A stretch of DNA of 64,000 bases, from assembly GCF_030269685.1 (NCBI RefSeq), contig NZ_BSTT01000014.1:95195-159194 (forward strand). The letters are read 5' to 3'. This document shows, piece by piece, positions 61,692 to 64,000 of the stretch. A program made the translations under genes and the position numbers. Source of the DNA: Actinomycetospora sp. NBRC 106378 (lineage in GTDB: Bacteria; Actinomycetota; Actinomycetes; Mycobacteriales; Pseudonocardiaceae). Below the pieces are notes generated by a model that was not told the origin of the DNA, did no database searches, and saw only the letters and a list, made by a program, of their open reading frames with translations. Within the stretch, counting starts at the first letter, position 1; every line of letters begins with the position of its first letter.

Positions 61692-61751
61692 CTACAGCCC
61701 GGGCGGCGAGCCGACGCCGTCGAGCCATCGGCGCGACACGAGCACGATCAC
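61692..61751 (-). CDS. Candidate leader peptide 6 (diverged, 19 aa), before the GNAT-LLM-cbs operon
   Basis: GTG 61751 encodes VIVLVSRRWLDGVGSPPGL. LVSRR-x-x-D resembles leader 1 (LVSREHVD), but the His and all Cys codons are lost. TACGGT six bases before the GTG fits a leaderless -10 box. Between it and the operon lies a TCCTG-CCC-GCAGGA hairpin, and CCTCC just after the leader stop can pair with the GGAGG ribosome site. It could be a degenerate or differently tuned member, or chance. Confidence 0.35.
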   Translation of the reverse strand: MIVLVSRRWLDGVGSPPGL

Positions 61752-61819
61752 CTGGCCACCGTAACCACCACGGCGCGGTTCGTGCAGGTGAGCAACGTCC
61801 GGCCCTCGACCGGGAATAT

Positions 61820-62239
61820 TCAGTGACCCCGGCCGGGCCCGCCGCCGTCGTGGCCCTTGCCCGGACCGTCGTCCTTCGGGCCCTTGCCCTTGTCCTTGCC
61901 CTTCGGGCCGTCCGGCCCGGGCCCGTCGTCGTCCGCGGGCCCGTTCCCGACGGCGGGTCGGGGTGCGTCGCGCGGTCCGTCGTCGGCCGGAGCCGCGGAT
62001 GCCGCGACCCGCGCGGGCTGCGTCGTGGTCGGGTCCGGCGCGTCGTCCGCGACCGGGGTCGGGGGCGCCGTCGTGGACGGTGCCACTCCCGCCGGCACGA
62101 TCGGCGCGCCCGCCGCGGGGAGGACGGCGGCCGGCGCCGCACCACCCGTCGTCGGGAAGGTCGCCACCGCGGTCACCGCTCCCGCGACGACGAACACCCC
62201 CGCGGCCGACGCCGCGAGCCGGGGCCAGGTCCACTCCAT
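61820..62239 (-). CDS. Membrane-anchored Pro/Gly/Lys-rich secreted protein
   Basis: About 139 residues. An N-terminal hydrophobic helix (LAASAAGVFVVAGAVTAVATF) acts as signal or anchor. It is followed by an Ala/Pro/Thr-rich stretch and a tail GPKGKDKGKGPKDDGPGKGHDGGGPGRGH of alternating charged and Gly residues. It is probably extracellular. ATG 62239 is chosen over a TTG four codons earlier. It is divergent from the permease gene. The function is unknown. Confidence 0.62.
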   Translation of the reverse strand: MEWTWPRLAASAAGVFVVAGAVTAVATFPTTGGAAPAAVLPAAGAPIVPAGVAPSTTAPPTPVADDAPDPTTTQPARVAASAAPADDGPRDAPRPAVGNGPADDDGPGPDGPKGKDKGKGPKDDGPGKGHDGGGPGRGH

Positions 62240-62299
62240 GGGGGCAGGCAATCACACCGGGCCCGCTGGCAGGTGCCCGCACCGGGTAGTCCGCCGTCC

Positions 62300-63883
62300 G
62301 TGACGACGACGGTCGGCGACGAGGTCGCCGCGCAGGAGGGCCGCCTGCGCCGCCACCTGGGCGTGGGCGGCCTCTCCGCCATCGGGTTCTCCAACATCGT
62401 CGGCTCGGGCTGGCTGTTCGCCGCGCTCTACGCCGCGCAGATCGCGGGGCCCGCCGCGCTGGTGGCCTGGCTGATCGCGGGCGTGCTCGTCACGCTCGTC
62501 GCGCTGGTGATGGTCGAGCTCGGTGCGACCCGTCCGGAGGGCGGCGGCACCGTCCGCTGGCCGCTGTACGCGAGCGGCCGGCTCGCCGGCACCGTCATCG
62601 GGTTCTCGGTGCTGCTCTCGGTGGGCGCGACGTCCGCCGAGCTCACCGCGATCGTCCAGTACGCCGGCTACTACCTGCCCTGGCTCTACGCCGACGACGC
62701 GCTGACCGGCGCGGGCGTGCTCTTCGCCGTCGTGCTGTCGGTGGTGCTCACGGCGCTGAACTGGTTCGGCGTGAAGCTGTTCGGTCGGGTCAACACGGCG
62801 GTGACGGTCGTGAAGGTCGCGGTTCCGCTGCTGACCGTCGTGCTGCTGCTGGCCTCCGGCTTCGACTCCGCCCGGCTCACCGACCACGGCGGCTTCGCGC
62901 CCTACGGCTGGGGCGCGGTGCTCTCCGCGCTGGCCGGCGGCGGGATCGTGTACTCGCTCAACGGGTTCCAGGCGCCGGTCGACTTCTCCGGCGAGGCCCG
63001 CGACCCGCAGCGCACCGTGCCGCTCGCGGTACTCGGGTCGATCGGCCTCGCGCTGCTGCTCTACCTGGGCCTCCAGCTTGCGTTCCTCGGGGCGGTGCCC
63101 GCCGACGCCCTCGGGTCCGGCTGGCAGGGCGTGAACTTCGAGTCGCCGTTCGGGCAGCTCGCGGTCGTCCTGAACCTCGGGTTCCTCGCCGCCGTGCTCT
63201 ACGGCGACGCGGTCGTCTCGCCGGGCGGGTCGGCCTTCGTCGGGGTCGCGGTCGACGCGCGCCACACCTACGCGCTCGCGAAGAACCGGCTGCTGCCGCG
63301 GGCGCTGATGGCGGTGCACCCGTCGTCGGGCATCCCGCGGCGGGCGCTGCTGCTCAACCTCGCCGTCATCGTGGTCTACCTCCTGCCGTTCTCCGGGTGG
63401 CAGTCGATCGTCTCGGTGATGGGCACGCTGTACCTGCTGCTCTACCTCGCGGCCGCCGTCGCCGCGGAGGTGTTCCGACGACGGGAGCCCGAGCGGCTCT
63501 CCGGCTGGGTCCCGGGGCTGCGCGTCATCACGCCCGTCTCGTTCGTCCTGGCGACGCTGTTCGTCTACTGGTCGGGCTTCTCCGACCTGCGCCTCGCCCT
63601 GCCGCTCACCCTCGTCGGCGTGCCGCTGTTCGTGGTGCTGTGGCGCCGCGACCGGTCCGGGTCGCTCGTCGAGGAGCTCCGCCGCGGAGCGTGGCTCGTG
63701 GTCCACCTGCTGGTGCTGACGCTGCTCTCCGGCCTCGGCTCGTTCGACGGCCTCGGCGTGCTGCCCGCGCCGTGGGACAGCCTCGTCGTGGCGGTGTGGG
63801 CGGCGGTGGTGTTCCCGGTGGCGGTGCGCTCCGGGGTGCGCTCCGCGCCCGTGAGCACTCATCCGTCCCCTGACACGGTGTGA
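62300..63883 (+). CDS. APC-superfamily amino acid permease
   Basis: A 527-residue transporter with 12-14 helices. It has LGVGGLSAIGFSNIVGSGWLF at the start (the unwound G-x-G-S-G helix 1 of APC carriers), VNTAVTVVKVAVPLLTVVLLL and YSLNGFQAPVDFSGEARDPQRTVPLAVLGSI. GTG 62300 follows weak ribosome-site sequence. The last ten codons (APVSTHPSPDTV) and stop arise from a family A palindrome truncated by an insertion sequence, so the original C-terminus may have differed. The substrate is unknown. Confidence 0.88.
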   Translation: MTTTVGDEVAAQEGRLRRHLGVGGLSAIGFSNIVGSGWLFAALYAAQIAGPAALVAWLIAGVLVTLVALVMVELGATRPEGGGTVRWPLYASGRLAGTVIGFSVLLSVGATSAELTAIVQYAGYYLPWLYADDALTGAGVLFAVVLSVVLTALNWFGVKLFGRVNTAVTVVKVAVPLLTVVLLLASGFDSARLTDHGGFAPYGWGAVLSALAGGGIVYSLNGFQAPVDFSGEARDPQRTVPLAVLGSIGLALLLYLGLQLAFLGAVPADALGSGWQGVNFESPFGQLAVVLNLGFLAAVLYGDAVVSPGGSAFVGVAVDARHTYALAKNRLLPRALMAVHPSSGIPRRALLLNLAVIVVYLLPFSGWQSIVSVMGTLYLLLYLAAAVAAEVFRRREPERLSGWVPGLRVITPVSFVLATLFVYWSGFSDLRLALPLTLVGVPLFVVLWRRDRSGSLVEELRRGAWLVVHLLVLTLLSGLGSFDGLGVLPAPWDSLVVAVWAAVVFPVAVRSGVRSAPVSTHPSPDTV

Positions 63884-64000
63884 TGTCTCAGCACATCCTG
63901 GACAGATAAGTCTCAGCACATCGCGGACAGGTTGGTGTTCCGCTGGTAGCGGACGCTGCGGTCAAGGGTAAGGCTGGCGGCGATCGCGTTATCGATGAGA
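63879..64000 (-). mobile_element. Insertion sequence, left end (rest outside window)
   Basis: The sequence from about 63879 begins TGTGATGTCTCAGCACATCC. TCTCAGCACATC occurs again at 63911, giving TCTCAGCACATCCTGGACAG and TCTCAGCACATCGCGGACAG as sub-terminal repeats. A transposase-like frame runs inward on the minus strand. Its end interrupts a family A palindrome. The family cannot be fixed from this piece; an IS481-like element is possible. Confidence 0.65.
63913..64000 (-). CDS. Transposase, C-terminal fragment (5' end outside window)
   Basis: Read on the minus strand, 28 codons end LIDNAIAASLTLDRSV, RYQRNTNLSAMC, stop. Its position just inside the repeated IS end suggests a transposase or accessory protein. 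Too little is visible for family assignment. Confidence 0.5.
   Translation of the reverse strand, partial: LIDNAIAASLTLDRSVRYQRNTNLSAMC

Overview
The window is very GC-rich, uses many GTG starts, has ATGA/GTGA overlaps between genes, and shows -10 boxes of the TANNNT type. These features, together with the gene content (PPOX/F420-type oxidoreductase, DUF5134, DUF6777, SigB/SigF-type sigma factor), point to an actinomycete. A member of the Pseudonocardiales such as Pseudonocardia or Actinomycetospora is my best guess, by inference only.

Layout. 1-8.2 kb is a conserved housekeeping block: comEC (3' part), holA, rpsT, lepA and a DEAD-box RNA helicase. A zinc-ribbon threonine synthase gene lies inverted inside it and is preceded by a clear SAM-I riboswitch. 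8.4-19.4 kb is mixed: an FAD/NAD(P)-binding protein, a SigF-like sigma factor, an MDR reductase, an enoyl-CoA hydratase, a LuxR regulator, an MFS exporter with an unusual C-terminal domain, an amidohydrolase, an SDR and a polyketide-cyclase-like protein. 19.5-34.3 kb is a catabolic island: a limonene-monooxygenase-like luciferase-family enzyme, SDR, type I Baeyer-Villiger monooxygenase (BVMO), two acyl-CoA synthetases, two enoyl-CoA hydratases, NTF2-like protein, alpha/beta hydrolase, 3-hydroxyacyl-CoA dehydrogenase, acyl-CoA dehydrogenase and a TetR regulator. Four copies of a TCAAC-N6-GTTGA palindrome stand at its promoters and suggest one regulon. A deletion or rearrangement scar at about 22.07 kb joins a broken CoA-transferase gene to a broken MFS gene.

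34.3-63.9 kb is dominated by sulfur acquisition. It holds a cystine-type ABC transporter, a sulfonate-type ABC transporter, a fumarate-reductase-like flavoprotein with its ferredoxin, an OsmC protein, an SsuD-like monooxygenase, and an operon of a GNAT, two flavin monooxygenases and cystathionine beta-synthase, followed by a gamma-family transsulfuration enzyme. Interspersed are a membrane-anchored linalool dehydratase/isomerase homologue, a cobalt-type nitrile hydratase with a His-rich accessory protein, a DUF6777 protein and an amino acid permease. An insertion sequence begins at the right edge.

The most striking feature is a family of tiny leader ORFs, too short for ordinary annotation, that share an (R)(R/E)HVD core and end in Cys codons. 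Five clear members (38624, 40017, 42995, 49873 minus, 52850 minus) and one divergent candidate (61751 minus) lie before the sulfur genes, except one that appears orphaned. The first is followed by four mutually exclusive RNA arms, the last of which holds the Shine-Dalgarno site, a classic attenuation layout. Together with the SAM riboswitch, this makes the window rich in RNA-level control of sulfur metabolism.

The intergenic spaces also carry several families of long palindromic repeats. Some lie inside coding sequences or supply the stop codon of the neighbouring gene. No tRNA, rRNA or CRISPR array was recognised.
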